Assembly (NCBI RefSeq): GCF_001949145.1
Contig: NW_019091571.1
Location: 368,005-432,004 of the forward strand
DNA: 64,000 bases
From: Acanthaster planci
Lineage: Eukaryota; Echinodermata; Asteroidea; Valvatida; Acanthasteridae
Reading direction: 5' to 3'
Part shown: positions 47,140-57,026 of the stretch, piece by piece
Layout of the letters: each line of letters starts with the position of its first letter
Numbering within the stretch: the first letter of the stretch is position 1
Notes under the pieces: generated by a model
The model's input: the letters and a program-made list of their open reading frames with translations, nothing else
What the model was told of the DNA's origin: nothing
Database searches by the model: none
Program-made: the position numbers and the translations under genes

Positions 47140-47520
47140 ACGTACTAACCGCGGCGCTGGGTGTGATGCGGATGCCGCCGGACCGCGGTTTTCCGCTTGC
47201 TTCTCGACTCTTTACTTTCACTGCACTGTACTACTCGTCCTCTGAATTTTATTTTGCAGCGTTGCGCCACCAACGACAACAATGTATCCGCGCGGAAGCA
47301 TCGCGTTGCCTGCGTGCGTCGGGCGTGATCGATCGATCGCCACGATCGCTCTGTGCGATCGCTCGGGTCCTCATCGAAATCTCCAGCTTAACCCCCTTTT
47401 AACAAACAGTTGTTTACAGCTTTGAATCAGACAGATAAAGAGAATTGGATGACTGTGGAACTATCGACAAATCGTGCCAAAGATTGACTGATCGCGCGAA
47501 GAGAGGCGAGGGATCGCGCC
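47140..47520 (-). promoter_or_regulatory. CpG-rich, CGATCG-rich probable promoter and first exon of RDH gene A
   Basis: The surrounding DNA has few CpG, but this block has many, including GATCGATCGATCG, ACGATCGC and GCGATCGC. On the minus strand a donor-like GCG|GTTAGT lies at about 47151, facing the acceptor at 45474. This suggests a mostly non-coding first exon and transcription start here. No TATA box was evident. Transcript 5' ends would confirm. Confidence 0.45.
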
Positions 47521-48113
47521 CAATCAAATACCTTGTTCTAGATAGATAGATAAACTTTATTCAATCTAAAAAAAAGAGGAAATTAGGTTACATATTGTCG
47601 TCTCTCTCTCAAAATGTATAAATATTAAAAATTACATATCAGTACACAGGTAGGCAGAGAACAAATGCATAAAATTCTATAAAACAAAAACACAAGTACT
47701 TTACACCAAATGTAAAATTTCTTTAAAAACTCTGGAAAACTTACCTTCCCCAAACCCAAAACTAAAATCAAAACCAAATCATGTTTGAAGACAATGATTG
47801 AGGTGAGTTCCACTCCCATCCCCTTTTGAAGACGGCAGAAATAGAAATTACCTGTTGACAACCTCATTATGACCTTGAATAGCCCGACTCAAGAAAAATG
47901 AAGGATACTGTACAGTATATCGATTTGCGTGTGTGACTACTGGTCTCCTTCTTCCACTGAGTGGAATTAAATTCCATTAAACGCCGGGGTGTTATTTGTC
48001 ACTGAACTGTTGACTGTAGACATTGTCTACTACAGATATTTATTGACTATTTTACTAGCTAGTCTAGTGGAATCGTCAATTAGCTTCTCTGAGTTTACTT
48101 TCTTATCAATATT

Positions 48114-48445
48114 TTAAGTTTCAGCCCAGCATACCCGACAGTAGGTCCACACACTACAAATAACTGAATGGTACAATATCAGTTTGCTTCCCCTCCTCAC
48201 ATCAAACGAATTCAGTTTCCTCAGGCAGTACATCCTTGAGTTCCATCTTTTCTCTGCGTGATTCACATGACTACTCCAATCTAACCTTTCATCGAACATA
48301 AGCCCCACTTATGTTCAGTAACACGTGCAATTTCACCTGCGTCAATAAATACAGGATCCGGTACCACAAGTTCATGAGCCTTACGGAAGTCAACCAACAT
48401 TTCTCTCATCTTGGACAAATTCAATTCCAGAAAATTTAGTTTACA
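48114..48445 (-). mobile_element. LINE (CR1/L2-like) reverse-transcriptase relic
   Basis: On the minus strand the translation reads LNLSKMREMLVDFRKAHEL, then a frameshift, then GLMFDERLDWSSHVNHAEKR and SRMYCLRKLNSFDVRR, LYHSVICSVWTYC. This is the C-terminal part of a non-LTR retrotransposon reverse transcriptase (LGxxLDxxLDWxxHV and YHSVI motifs). It is a truncated, frameshifted remnant. Confidence 0.8.
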
Positions 48446-48525
48446 GCATATTTAAAGCTGGCTTATTTGATCCAAGTAGGCAGACTCGTCATCATTCTGT
48501 ACCCGGTTCGTGTGATGTCACTTCA

Positions 48526-48574
48526 GTTTAAACCAAAGATTGTATAGCGCCGCCATATAATCTTTGGTTTAAAC
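48526..48574. mobile_element. Tiny hAT-like foldback element with 8-bp flanking repeats, copy 1
   Basis: A 33-bp core (48534-48566) runs from CAAAGATTGTATAGCG to ATATAATCTTTG. It is flanked by GTTTAAAC on both sides (48526-48533 and 48567-48574). Termini CAAAGAT/ATCTTTG and the inner TATAGCGCCGC match a second copy at 62250-62290. Confidence 0.75.
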
Positions 48575-49671
48575 CAGGCTAACTGCACATGCACTGCACA
48601 AAGAGAGTTACATGCACTGATCGCCGTTTACATGAACTATGGAACCGGAAGTTAACGCGCAACTTAAGTTCAATGATTTTCCAATAGAAGCCTGCAAATC
48701 GTGGCGCGTCTGCTTAGCACGAAGTAGTTACTTACGAACCGGATAAGACCAATGAAAGCAGTATGGAAGGGCTGTGTAGCACCGTAATCAGAATATCGAC
48801 AAGAATATGATATCAAAAATCAGTGCTCTGAAATATGTGATTGCCGAGCTTTCGTTAATTGAGTACCTTCTTCAGGGCAAGCAGATTCAGTTGATATTAT
48901 ACGACCAATGAGAGCGATGTCGTCTGCATATTTTTACAAAGGGACAATCATGGTCAGTAGACCGAATATCAGCTATGCGGAGTTCTGCACACATTCATGT
49001 GAGGCTACCACTATAGGGAAGGAGTGGGGAGGCTCATTGCCCTCTTTTGCTTTAATTAAATAAGAAGGCTTAAGATTAACTATTGCAATTTGAGAAGGCC
49101 GATAGAGATATGACCTAGATATTTAGCAACCTCAAATAGTGTTTAGACAAAATAACTACAGCTAACACCAAAGGATTTTCACACAACATAATTGTTATTA
49201 TTTTTTATTACTAAATAATAACAAAATGACTAATTTTGTTCTTTAGCTGTGTATGCAGGCTCCATCTAACGCTTCCATAAATTTGACATGCAAAAGTGGA
49301 AGCTAAAACAATTCAAGCCAACTTTAACACATTTATTAGAATTTCAAAATGAATCACTGAAAAAAGGACAACGGTTTTAGAAACGAATGCTAAATGATCA
49401 TTAAATATTCATTAATTTGCCATATTAATATGGCAATGAAACTGGCTTTGGACAAATGACAAAAGAATAGCTGAAAAACTGTTACTTTATGAATCAGGTA
49501 TATCTTGATATACTTTAAGAGGTTGTTCTGCTTCAAAATAATGACAATCTAAAAACTTTGGATGAAAGTCCTCACTACAGTCTACAGCTGCAGTTTATGT
49601 TAATGTTCTTGCATCAGATGCCCTTAAACTAAAAACAAAACAAATCGAATCAGTGTCAGTTTTTAGTGATT

Positions 49672-50697
49672 TTAGTCATCCTTAAGACCTGTAAGCCGTT
49701 CACTAGCTTCCCACAGTTTCTTGGCAATGTTTTCATCAGCAAGTGAGGCCACTGGAGGAAATGGATGCTCTTTACAGTTACCATAGTAAAGGCCGCTCAG
49801 TCCCTCCAGCTCGCCTGCCACAGCACAGTAAATGGTTGTCTGAGCTCCCTGGGTAGGGGTCTTCATAAAGAGCCAGAAGAGGGGTCGTAGAAAGAACTTT
49901 AAAAGAAACGGATGCATGGTGTGTCTGTTCAGTTCTGAGTTGACGACGCCCGGATGCAGGGTGTACACGGACACGCCCGCTCTCTCTGCCTCCAAGCGAC
50001 GGTGCAACTCTTGTCCGAAGAGCACATTGGAAAGTTTGCTGTCGTAGTAGGCTTGGAACCGGTTGTAGCTTTTCTCTGAGTTGAGGTTGGAAAAGTCAAT
50101 CTTGCCCTTCTTGTAGAGAGCTGAGGACACTATGACGATGCGGGCACCTGGGGAGGACTTCTTGAGGAGTCCCAAGAGACGGTTCGTCAGGAGGAAGTGT
50201 CCGAAGTGGTTCACTCCCATTTGCATCTCCAGCCCGTCCTCCGTCTTGGTGAACTTTGGCAGCCAGGACACGCCCGCGTTGTTGATGAGGATGTCCAGGC
50301 GTGGCTCCGTCTCCAGGATGTCATTACAAAACTCCCTGATGGATATTAGGGAGGCGAGATCCAGATGCTTGACTACAAGCTGCTCAGAGCGTGTGGAACG
50401 CCGTATGTCCTCTGCACCCTTCGTTGCCTTTTGAATGTCCCTGCAAGCAAGGATCACCCGAGCATGTCGACGGGCCAGGTCGAGAGCTGTGGCTTTCCCA
50501 ATTCCTGTGTTAGCACCTGTGACAATGACGGTTTTGCCACTGAGCTGGGCAAGGCTTCGACATTTGGCCCCATGGAAGTAGCGTCTGAAAAAAAGCAGAC
50601 CAACAGTGCCTATCCCCAAGACGAGGCTAAATTTGGTCCAAACTCCTTCAGCTTCATGTCTAGCGCGTCCCGTAGTAGATGATTCGAAGTCAGCCAT
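49672..50697 (-). CDS. Retinol dehydrogenase 11-14-like short-chain dehydrogenase (gene B)
   Basis: An intact single-exon frame of 341 residues starts at the ATG at 50697. It has an N-terminal hydrophobic segment (about 21-37), the cofactor motif TGANTGIG (60-67), NNAG (139-142), serines 191-192 and YYDSK (Y217, K221). MGVNHFGHFLLTNRLLGLLK, LNSEKSYNRFQAYYDSKLSN and LSGLYYGNCKEHPF place it with RDH11/12/13/14, closest in style to RDH14. Likely role: NADP-dependent reduction of retinal or lipid aldehydes on a membrane. It is an older paralogue of the gene at 44482-45441, in the same orientation. No inactivating change was seen. TAATAAA on the minus strand near 49333 is a possible polyadenylation signal. 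Confidence 0.93.
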   Translation of the reverse strand: MADFESSTTGRARHEAEGVWTKFSLVLGIGTVGLLFFRRYFHGAKCRSLAQLSGKTVIVTGANTGIGKATALDLARRHARVILACRDIQKATKGAEDIRRSTRSEQLVVKHLDLASLISIREFCNDILETEPRLDILINNAGVSWLPKFTKTEDGLEMQMGVNHFGHFLLTNRLLGLLKKSSPGARIVIVSSALYKKGKIDFSNLNSEKSYNRFQAYYDSKLSNVLFGQELHRRLEAERAGVSVYTLHPGVVNSELNRHTMHPFLLKFFLRPLFWLFMKTPTQGAQTTIYCAVAGELEGLSGLYYGNCKEHPFPPVASLADENIAKKLWEASERLTGLKDD

Positions 50698-51539
50698 GTG
50701 TTCTCGAAATCAGTTACCCAATGTTTACTTAATGATAACTCAGTGATACTGGTCGCTTGCTGACGTCCAAATACGCACCCGTCGGCAACCGTGACTTGTG
50801 TATTTTTCTCTGTAAACTCTGCTGTAAATTCCCCGGCTGTACAGGCATGACAGAATGTACCAGACTAGCATAAATATGCCCAAGGAAAACATCAAGAAGA
50901 GGTCAACGCATATAAATAGATCAGTCTACAAAACATGAAGAAGTCCGCGGCATTCCATACTAATCGGAATTTGATCCAATCAATCATTCTGCCAGGGCCT
51001 GCAAACCATACGTGGGTAAACATGCAGGATGCGCTGCTAGCATGGAAACGTGACCTCTCTGCTACATAGCACATGGCCTATGGGTACATGACATTCGGTA
51101 CATGTGCAATGTACACTGCGCTTCGCCGGGTTGACGGGTACCAGTCTCGTTGGCCGTAAACATTGAAAAGGACCTGAGATATAGCGCGTGCGTACTCGAC
51201 CACTGATCACCATAATCAGTACTCGACGCGTTTTGACTTCAGAGAGCTTGCTTGCTGCACGCTGGTCGGCCGGCCAGGGTCGATCTGATATCTGGTACCG
51301 TACTCAACTCCAGCCAGCTCGCTCGACGCGACTGAGTTGTCCTACAACTCAAACGATTGATCGTCCAGAATGGCTTTAAAATCGTGTCAAAGAGCGTTAT
51401 TTCAAGTTCTTCAAGGCAGATTCTGCGGTGTGTAGTCACTTTTCCTTTAATTACCAGTTTTTAATTCCAGTTGGTGCCTTCCTCCATGGTTGGTGAGAGC
51501 ACCTATGTAGTTCACGAGCACTACCCCTAGCCTTCCAGT

Positions 51540-52640
51540 CCTTGTCTCATCGGGGGTGCTTGCTTCAAACATGGCAAGGCGCGGTCCTCGTGGTCTCAGC
51601 CCCCCTTCTGATTTTGATTTACATTAATGATATTGTACAAGGCCTTTCATCAAACATCAGCTGCATTTGCTGACGCTTGTGTCATCTATCGCCAACTAAA
51701 ACTGACAACGGCAGATTGTGAGGCAACATCTTAGGCAATGTTATTGCATGGAGGTAGAATCACATGGTTATTGTTAGGACACTCGAGAAATGGGAGCAGT
51801 GCTCTGTTAGATCCATTTCAAACCCGAAAAATGTAATGTTCTTCATTTCAAATATAAGAAAAATCTAATATAGAATATCCATTCCCTCTAGGAGGCCACA
51901 GTCTTAAATCAGTGAAACATCATAAATTTCTAGGTGTGCATCAACTTCGAGAACTCAAAGTCACTTCGTCATACTCCGTGACAGAGTAGTGACTTTGAGT
52001 TCTTGAATTAGTGTGCATCTGTCTAGCGACATTAAATGGAATTTCCATGTGAAGGCAGTCACTTCTGGGGCCAGTAGCTTGCTTGGGTTTTTGAGACGAA
52101 ATTTGGGTTCTGGTCCACAAAAGGTGAAACTTGGAGCTTATCAGAGCTTAGTTTGACCACATTTGGAGTATTGCACTACTCAGTTTGGGACCCCTACACT
52201 GCCAACAACAGACACAAGATCAAGATGCTTCAATGTAGAGCAGTCTGGTTCATCGGTAATAATTACAACTGGAATAATAAAACATCAGTCACGGCTCTGC
52301 AACTCCCCACCTTAGAGGACCGCAGATACACCTAGTGACTAGTCAACATGCACAAGATTATTTATAATAAAATCGATGTCACATTACCCTCTGAAGTTTT
52401 ATTTAAACAACCAGTCATCTGTGCAAGAAATTCTAAACCTAAATTTTTCCAGATACCGTTCACCAGCACCCAAACCTGTAAGCATTTTTTTTAATCCAAA
52501 CTGCACAGGATTGGAATAATCTTCCCTAGCACATCACAGAAACCAGTGACACTAAAAATTTGCCGAAGCCCTCAGGAACTTCCAATGTAATGCTCATGAA
52601 TAGCTGTCCACCTTTCTTTGCTGAGTGTTGCTTCAGTAGG
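51540..52640 (+). mobile_element. LINE reverse-transcriptase relic
   Basis: Fragments in shifting frames give LIYINDIVQGLSSNI and ADACVIYRQLKLTT (the FADD-type region, decayed), then NPEKCNVLHF, KFLGVHL, SSDIKWNFHV, a FGVLHYSVWDPYTANN segment, IKMLQCRAVWFIGNNYN, and finally WNNLP. This is the order of a CR1/Jockey-type reverse transcriptase from the catalytic loop to its C-terminus. Stops, frameshifts and an insertion at 51943-52010 show that it is dead. Confidence 0.82.
51934..52019. mobile_element. 68-bp foldback element nested in the LINE, with 9-bp target duplication
   Basis: The insert at 51943-52010 has inverted termini sharing GAACTCAAAGTCACT. It is bounded by GTGTGCATC on both sides (51934-51942 and 52011-52019). 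Removing the insert and one repeat restores the reverse-transcriptase reading KFLGVHLSSDIKW, which shows the empty site. A 9-bp duplication is typical of Mutator-like elements. Confidence 0.88.
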
Positions 52641-53969
52641 AGCTGATCAGTGACTATTTATCAAGAGATCAAGAGACGTGACATAATTCAAGATAATCAA
52701 GAAGTATTGATACTTAGTGATCTGCCGTGCTGAAAGTAATCAACAAGTTAGTTGATGATGTATCACTCCAATTTCCAACTTGTCCAAATACATGTACATG
52801 TAAATATCATTGGGCTTAGCCTTAGGCCAAGTACAAAAAAGTTCAGGGGGTCTGAGTTTTGAAAAATAGGGTGGTAGCGTGACCAACTTCCATACTCTCC
52901 ACCCACGGGCTGTGAGATGGTCCACAATAACCTGGGTCTAGGCAATAAATTTTCTTAAATGCTTTTTTCATGCAACTTTGTACTCTTAGATTTGTGAAAC
53001 CCACTTTTTTTGCTATTGTACTAAGTTTTTTAACAGTTAAAATTGTCCCTAATATTTCCGGACAACAGAGGTTGCTCTTGGTAAGCTGTGATATCATCCA
53101 GGGAATAAACTGCATGTTCATATTTTTCAGTTCAAATTATGAATCCAACATTTTGGCATTAAAACTATTTCTGAGGAAGGATTGCTTAATGGCTCATTAC
53201 TACTTTCTTTGTACAAAACAAAACTTTGTGAACTATCTCCGCGAAAGAAAATTAGATTAGGAAAATATCAAAGCTTCCAGCAGTTTTTGTGCACAAATCT
53301 TTGCCACATTGGGGTTTTCTTAACTGATATCACAGTTTTGCTCCTGAATATTGAAATTGGCATCACATTAAAACAAAATGGCTCCAAACACATGTACATG
53401 TATGCCATTTGTGCATTTTGTATTATGTTGTTTTATGTAGAAAAAGTGCTCAGAATGTAAGGGATTCATGTTTTACAACAGTTTCAATTGAAATGTGAGC
53501 ACATTGAATGCTGTGTATTCAAAAAGGTTTTTTGTTGGATTTTGATTTCAAATCAAAAGTTGTTCAAATTCAATGTCCAAATCATGTTCTGATTCAGCTG
53601 ATTGTAGCTGCATATCTACCATACATGATGCAACACATTGAACCAATAAATTCTAATGACCAATACCTTTGCCAGTTTTAACTGCTTGAGCATTGTCTTT
53701 AGCAGAGTTGGAATCAAGTTTGTCATACGTCCATAAGTCAGTTCTCAAGACATTTCACAAATCAGGTCAGTCCTGAAGAGATGAGTAATGACAAAAGAAT
53801 GCTGGCATAAACATGTATGTCACAGTTCATTTGTAGAATAGCTTGTGAGTTGACCTAGGACTGAATGACTTGTGACCGACTTGTGACTGACATGATTACA
53901 ATGCCGTCTATTTGAGTTGTCGAAGTAAAACATCCAAATAACATTCTGATAAACATGAAGCTGTTTACA

Positions 53970-54036
53970 NNNNNNNNNNNNNNNNNNNNNNNNNNNNNNN
54001 NNNNNNNNNNNNNNNNNNNNNNNNNNNNNNNNNNNN
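53970..54036. other. Assembly gap (67 N)
   Basis: A run of N immediately before the first copy of the ECH1 exon duplication. The base after the gap starts sequence that recurs at 55144, so the gap is placed exactly at the duplication boundary. Confidence 0.98.
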
Positions 54037-54237
54037 TAGTGCTCGGACACATGTAGGGTAACCCTGGGCGATCACTAAAGTATCATGAATTATTGTATTG
54101 TATTTGACTTTGCATAATTAGAGACTTACTGTGTACAATGTGTCAAATTTTTGCCAGGAGGTTAACAGACTGCCGTGAAAGCATTTTGGAGGGATTATTT
54201 GATCTTATTCATTTTGATTTCCTGAAAACTCTTTCAG

Positions 54238-54403
54238 GAAACAATTTTGTGGGGAGAGCTGTGCTCCTTCGTCACATGACCTCAGATGCACCGTTCAACT
54301 ATGACTACGAGACTTTGGCTGTGAGCCAGCCAAGAGATTATGTCAAGCAAGTGGAATTGAACAGGCCTGAGAAGAGGAATGCTATGAACCAGACATTCTT
54401 CAG
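54238..54403 (+). CDS. ECH1: ECH1 exon with start of crotonase fold, copy A
   Basis: The acceptor is CTCTTTCAG|GA (phase 1) and the donor is TTCAG|GTGAGC (ending in phase 2). It encodes FNYDYETLAVSQPRDYVKQV then ELNRPEKRNAMNQTFF; the LNRPxKRNAMN motif is diagnostic of ECH1. The frame is open back to an ATG at 54138 (MCQIFARRLTDCRES), arginine-rich like a mitochondrial presequence, so this could be the first coding exon instead. The strong acceptor argues for splicing at 54238. Confidence 0.85.
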
Positions 54404-54725
54404 GTGAGCCAGAATTTTGGTTATAAAAGGACATTATCATGTACCCATTCATGGATGGTGATGCGAGCCCTAATCACGCCATCTGGTGTTCCCCAATGGC
54501 ACAGTGAGAGTTCACCGTGGGTGTAAAATGTACGGAGGATACAGGGTATATCCCCCCTCTCCTTGGGCAACTTTCTTGTTTTTGAAATACAAGGAGAGAA
54601 ATGGGATTATCTGTAGGGACCAGGAATTGACTTCAATTTAGAGAGACTTACTATGTGCATATTGATTCTTCATGACTACATATACATTGTACATGTTGCT
54701 GTTAAAACTTTATTTTTCTTTTCAG

Positions 54726-54814
54726 AGAAATGAGGGAGTGCTTTCATCAGTTTGCTGAGGATGGTGATTGCCGGGCAGTTGTGCTAACTGGAGCTGGGAA
54801 AGCATTCTCTACAG
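54726..54814 (+). CDS. ECH1: ECH1 exon, copy A (EMRECF...GAGKAFSTG)
   Basis: The acceptor is TTTCTTTTCAG|AG and the donor is CTACAG|GTCTGA, unusual but shared by both copies; the exon runs from phase 2 to phase 1. It encodes EMRECFHQFAEDGDCRAVVL then TGAGKAFSTG, matching human ECH1 DADCRAVVISGAGKMFTAG. The next conserved exon (57027) starts in phase 1 with LDLMDLAQ, as in human IDLMDMAS. Reading on past the donor hits a stop at 54922, so splicing is required. Confidence 0.85.
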
Positions 54815-54928
54815 GTCTGATGCTGAAGGCATGGAGGGCATTCCAGGCCATATATGTATCTCTTGTTTTTGTTTTCCCGATGTGCCATATTGAGATTTTC
54901 AGGGTCATAACGACTATCGCTTAATCAT

Positions 54929-55142
54929 TAACCCCTTGACGGCGGGAATTTCTTCCCGAAAGCCGACTCCAAGAACTCCAGCCTCGCTTGGCCACGAAGG
55001 CCACCTGCCAAACTGCAAATTCTCGGTTTGTGGCCCTGCATGCTCTGCACGCTTTGATTTACAGGGTGAAAAGGCTGATTGTTCAGTGGCATGTGGCTCT
55101 ACTCACGCTTCCACATTCCCGTCGCCTCTTTTCAAAGTGGGG
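54929..55142. other. Segment between the duplication units
   Basis: Begins CCCCTTGACGGCGGGAATTT and has no counterpart after unit B. It may be an inserted repeat; a similar TAACCCCTT start occurs near 13262. A single N at 55143 marks an assembly join. Confidence 0.5.
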
Positions 55143-55356
55143 NGAGTGCTTGGACACATGTAGGGTAACCCTGGGCGATCACTAAAGCATCATAAATTAT
55201 TGTATTGTATTTGACTTTGCATAATTAGAGACTTACTGTGTACAATGTGTCAAATTTTTGCCAGGAGGTTAATAGACTGCCGTGAAAGCATTTTGGAGGG
55301 ATTATTTGATCTAATTCATTTTGATCTAATTCATTGTTTCCTGAAAACTCTTTCAG

Positions 55357-55522
55357 GAAACAATTTTGTGGGGAGAGCTGTGCTCCTTCGTCACATGACC
55401 TCAGATGCACCGTTCAACTATGACTACGAGACGTTGGCTGTGAGCCAGCCAAGAGATTATGTCAAGCAAGTGGAATTGAACAGGCCTGAGAAGAGGAATG
55501 CTATGAACCAGACATTCTTCAG
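55357..55522 (+). CDS. ECH1: ECH1 exon with start of crotonase fold, copy B
   Basis: Same splice sites, length (166 bp) and protein as the copy at 54238-54403; only a silent difference was noticed (GAGACTTTG versus GAGACGTTG). It is nearer to the downstream exons, so it may be the copy used in the mature transcript. Confidence 0.85.
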
Positions 55523-55844
55523 GTGAGCCAGAATTTTGGTTATAAAAGGACATTATCATGTACCCATTCATGGATGGTGATGCGAGCCCTAATCATGCCA
55601 TCTGGTGTTCCCCAATGGCACAGTGAGAGTTCACCGTGGGTGTAAAATGTACGGAGGATACAGGGTCTATCCCCCCTCTCCTTGGGCAACTTTCTTGTTT
55701 TTGAAATACAAGGAGAGAAATGCGATTATCTGTAGGGACCAGGAATTGACTTCAATTTAGAGAGGCTTACTATGTGCATATTGATTCTTCATGACTACAT
55801 ATACATTGTACATGTTGCTGTTAAAACTTTATTTTTCTTTTCAG

Positions 55845-55933
55845 AGAAATGAGGGAGTGCTTTCATCAGTTTGCTGAGGATGGTGATTGCCGGGCAGTTG
55901 TGCTAACTGGAGCTGGGAAAGTCTTCTCTACAG
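55845..55933 (+). CDS. ECH1: ECH1 exon, copy B (EMRECF...GAGKVFSTG)
   Basis: 89 bp with the same splice sites as copy A. It differs by one residue, GAGKVFSTG instead of GAGKAFSTG. It ends in phase 1 and joins in frame to the exon at 57027. Confidence 0.85.
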
Positions 55934-56048
55934 GTCTGATGCTGAAGGCACGGAGGGCATTCCAGGCCATATATGTATCTCTTGTTTTTGTTTTCCCGAT
56001 ATGTCATATTGAGATTTTCAGGGTCATAACGAGTATCGCTTAATCATT

Positions 56049-57026
56049 AAAAAGGAAAATCTAAGGGTCCATTAACACAGATGAGTGAAATTGTAATATG
56101 GTGACAGAAAATGGACTCCGAGCAAGACCAAGAGAGGGAGCAATTTTCATAGTAGTGGAGGCTTCTTTGGTGGGAACTTCACCCTGCTGGTTCGCAAACG
56201 ACTATGAAATGCACGAGTTATGGTTACATCGCTGCCAACAAATTCAACACCTCCCACCAGCATGGCTCTTTTCAACCAGTGAGGGAGTGCTGCTCAAGGG
56301 AGATAGTATGCAGCACAGTGGCTTACATTTACTTGCATTTTGAGAACAACTTGATATGCCAATTACTGAATCTCCTCAATGACAACAGTGCCTCACGGGA
56401 AGAAATGAAAAGCAAAAGAGGAAGTACCGTGATGACACTACTAATGAAATCATGTGTAGAATCTAAAGTGCTCAGGTTTCTAAAAACAATGTGTCGTTGC
56501 CTTATTGCGCAGTCTGTCCTCTACTGGTTTAAACAGCCCCAAAGTAAACCACTGTCTGTTGCAAGGAATTTGTTTGCTATTGCAAGGAATATCCTTTTAT
56601 AGTGTTTACCATGCACATGTAAATCGGCCCAAAGACAAGTACTTTAGTGCCCTATCAGAGTATTTTATTAATTTGTTTTTCTACAGGTCACTCTTCCTTT
56701 TTATGATGTTTCACCATTTGTCTTGCGCTTGATGGTCAGTCAGTGAACAAATAAGGACATCTACAGAAGTACATGTACTTTTGCTGATTAAAAAAACACC
56801 TGTCTTACCAGACGTCTCACCAAATCAGTCTTGGTCTTACAGCCAGTTTGCATTTGAATGTAGACAGGATTTGAACTTGCATGATCCTAAAGCAGGTTAA
56901 AATGCCACTTTGCCAATCAAGTCACAGATAAGCATATGTAAGAATTAAAACATTTAGGCAAATTGGTGCCTAAACTAGTAATGTGTGTTTTTTTAATCAT
57001 ATTCTTAAATTCATTTCAACTAACAG
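56049..57026. other. Intron with dispersed repeat
   Basis: Contains repeat R1 copy 3 (56110-56310). No other feature was recognised. Confidence 0.6.
56110..56310 (+). repeat. Dispersed repeat family R1, copy 3
   Basis: Shares GACCAAGAGAGGG, TGGAGGCTTCTTTGGT, GCAAACGACTATGAAATGC, CATGGCTCTTTTCAACCAGT and GAGGGAGTGCTGCT with copies at 1279 and 14040. Confidence 0.7.

Larger units (their letters stand above)
45442..49671. other. 5' intron and upstream region of gene A, and spacer
   Basis: From 45474 to about 47151 this is probably the 5' intron of RDH gene A. The CpG-rich segment follows at 47140-47520, then a LINE relic (48114-48445) and a tiny foldback element (48534-48566). The remainder to 49671 includes the 3' flank of RDH gene B. 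No other gene was recognised. Confidence 0.5.
50698..54237. other. Repeat-rich spacer and upstream region of ECH1
   Basis: Holds two short segments repeated near 62 kb (50859-50910 and 51378-51438), a LINE relic with a nested insertion (51540-52640) and the gap at 53970-54036. The first exon of ECH1, with the mitochondrial presequence, was not identified; an open frame from an ATG at 54138 runs into the first recognised exon and may be it. Confidence 0.5.
54037..54928 (+). repeat. Tandem duplication containing two ECH1 exons, unit A
   Basis: Nearly identical to 55144-56048 (unit B) at a spacing of about 1.1 kb. Homology ends after CGCTTAATCATTAA; a 213-bp unrelated segment (54929-55142) and one N separate the units. 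Divergence is low, a few percent at most by eye, including one 12-bp insertion in unit B. Confidence 0.93.
55144..56048 (+). repeat. Tandem duplication containing two ECH1 exons, unit B
   Basis: Second copy of 54037-54928. Differences from unit A include scattered single bases and a 12-bp tandem insertion near 55325-55336 (ATTTTGATCTAA repeated), which keeps the frame upstream of the exon acceptor open. Confidence 0.93.

Noticed and set aside
51188-51379. Short plus-strand frame in a CpG-richer block
   Set aside because: No conserved protein; the block is part of the repeated module and the minus strand carries the frame shared between copies.
54815-54924. Alternative C-terminus by reading past the ECH1 donor (LMLKAWRAFQAI...)
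   Set aside because: It would end the enzyme before its active site, and the conserved protein continues in frame at 57027.
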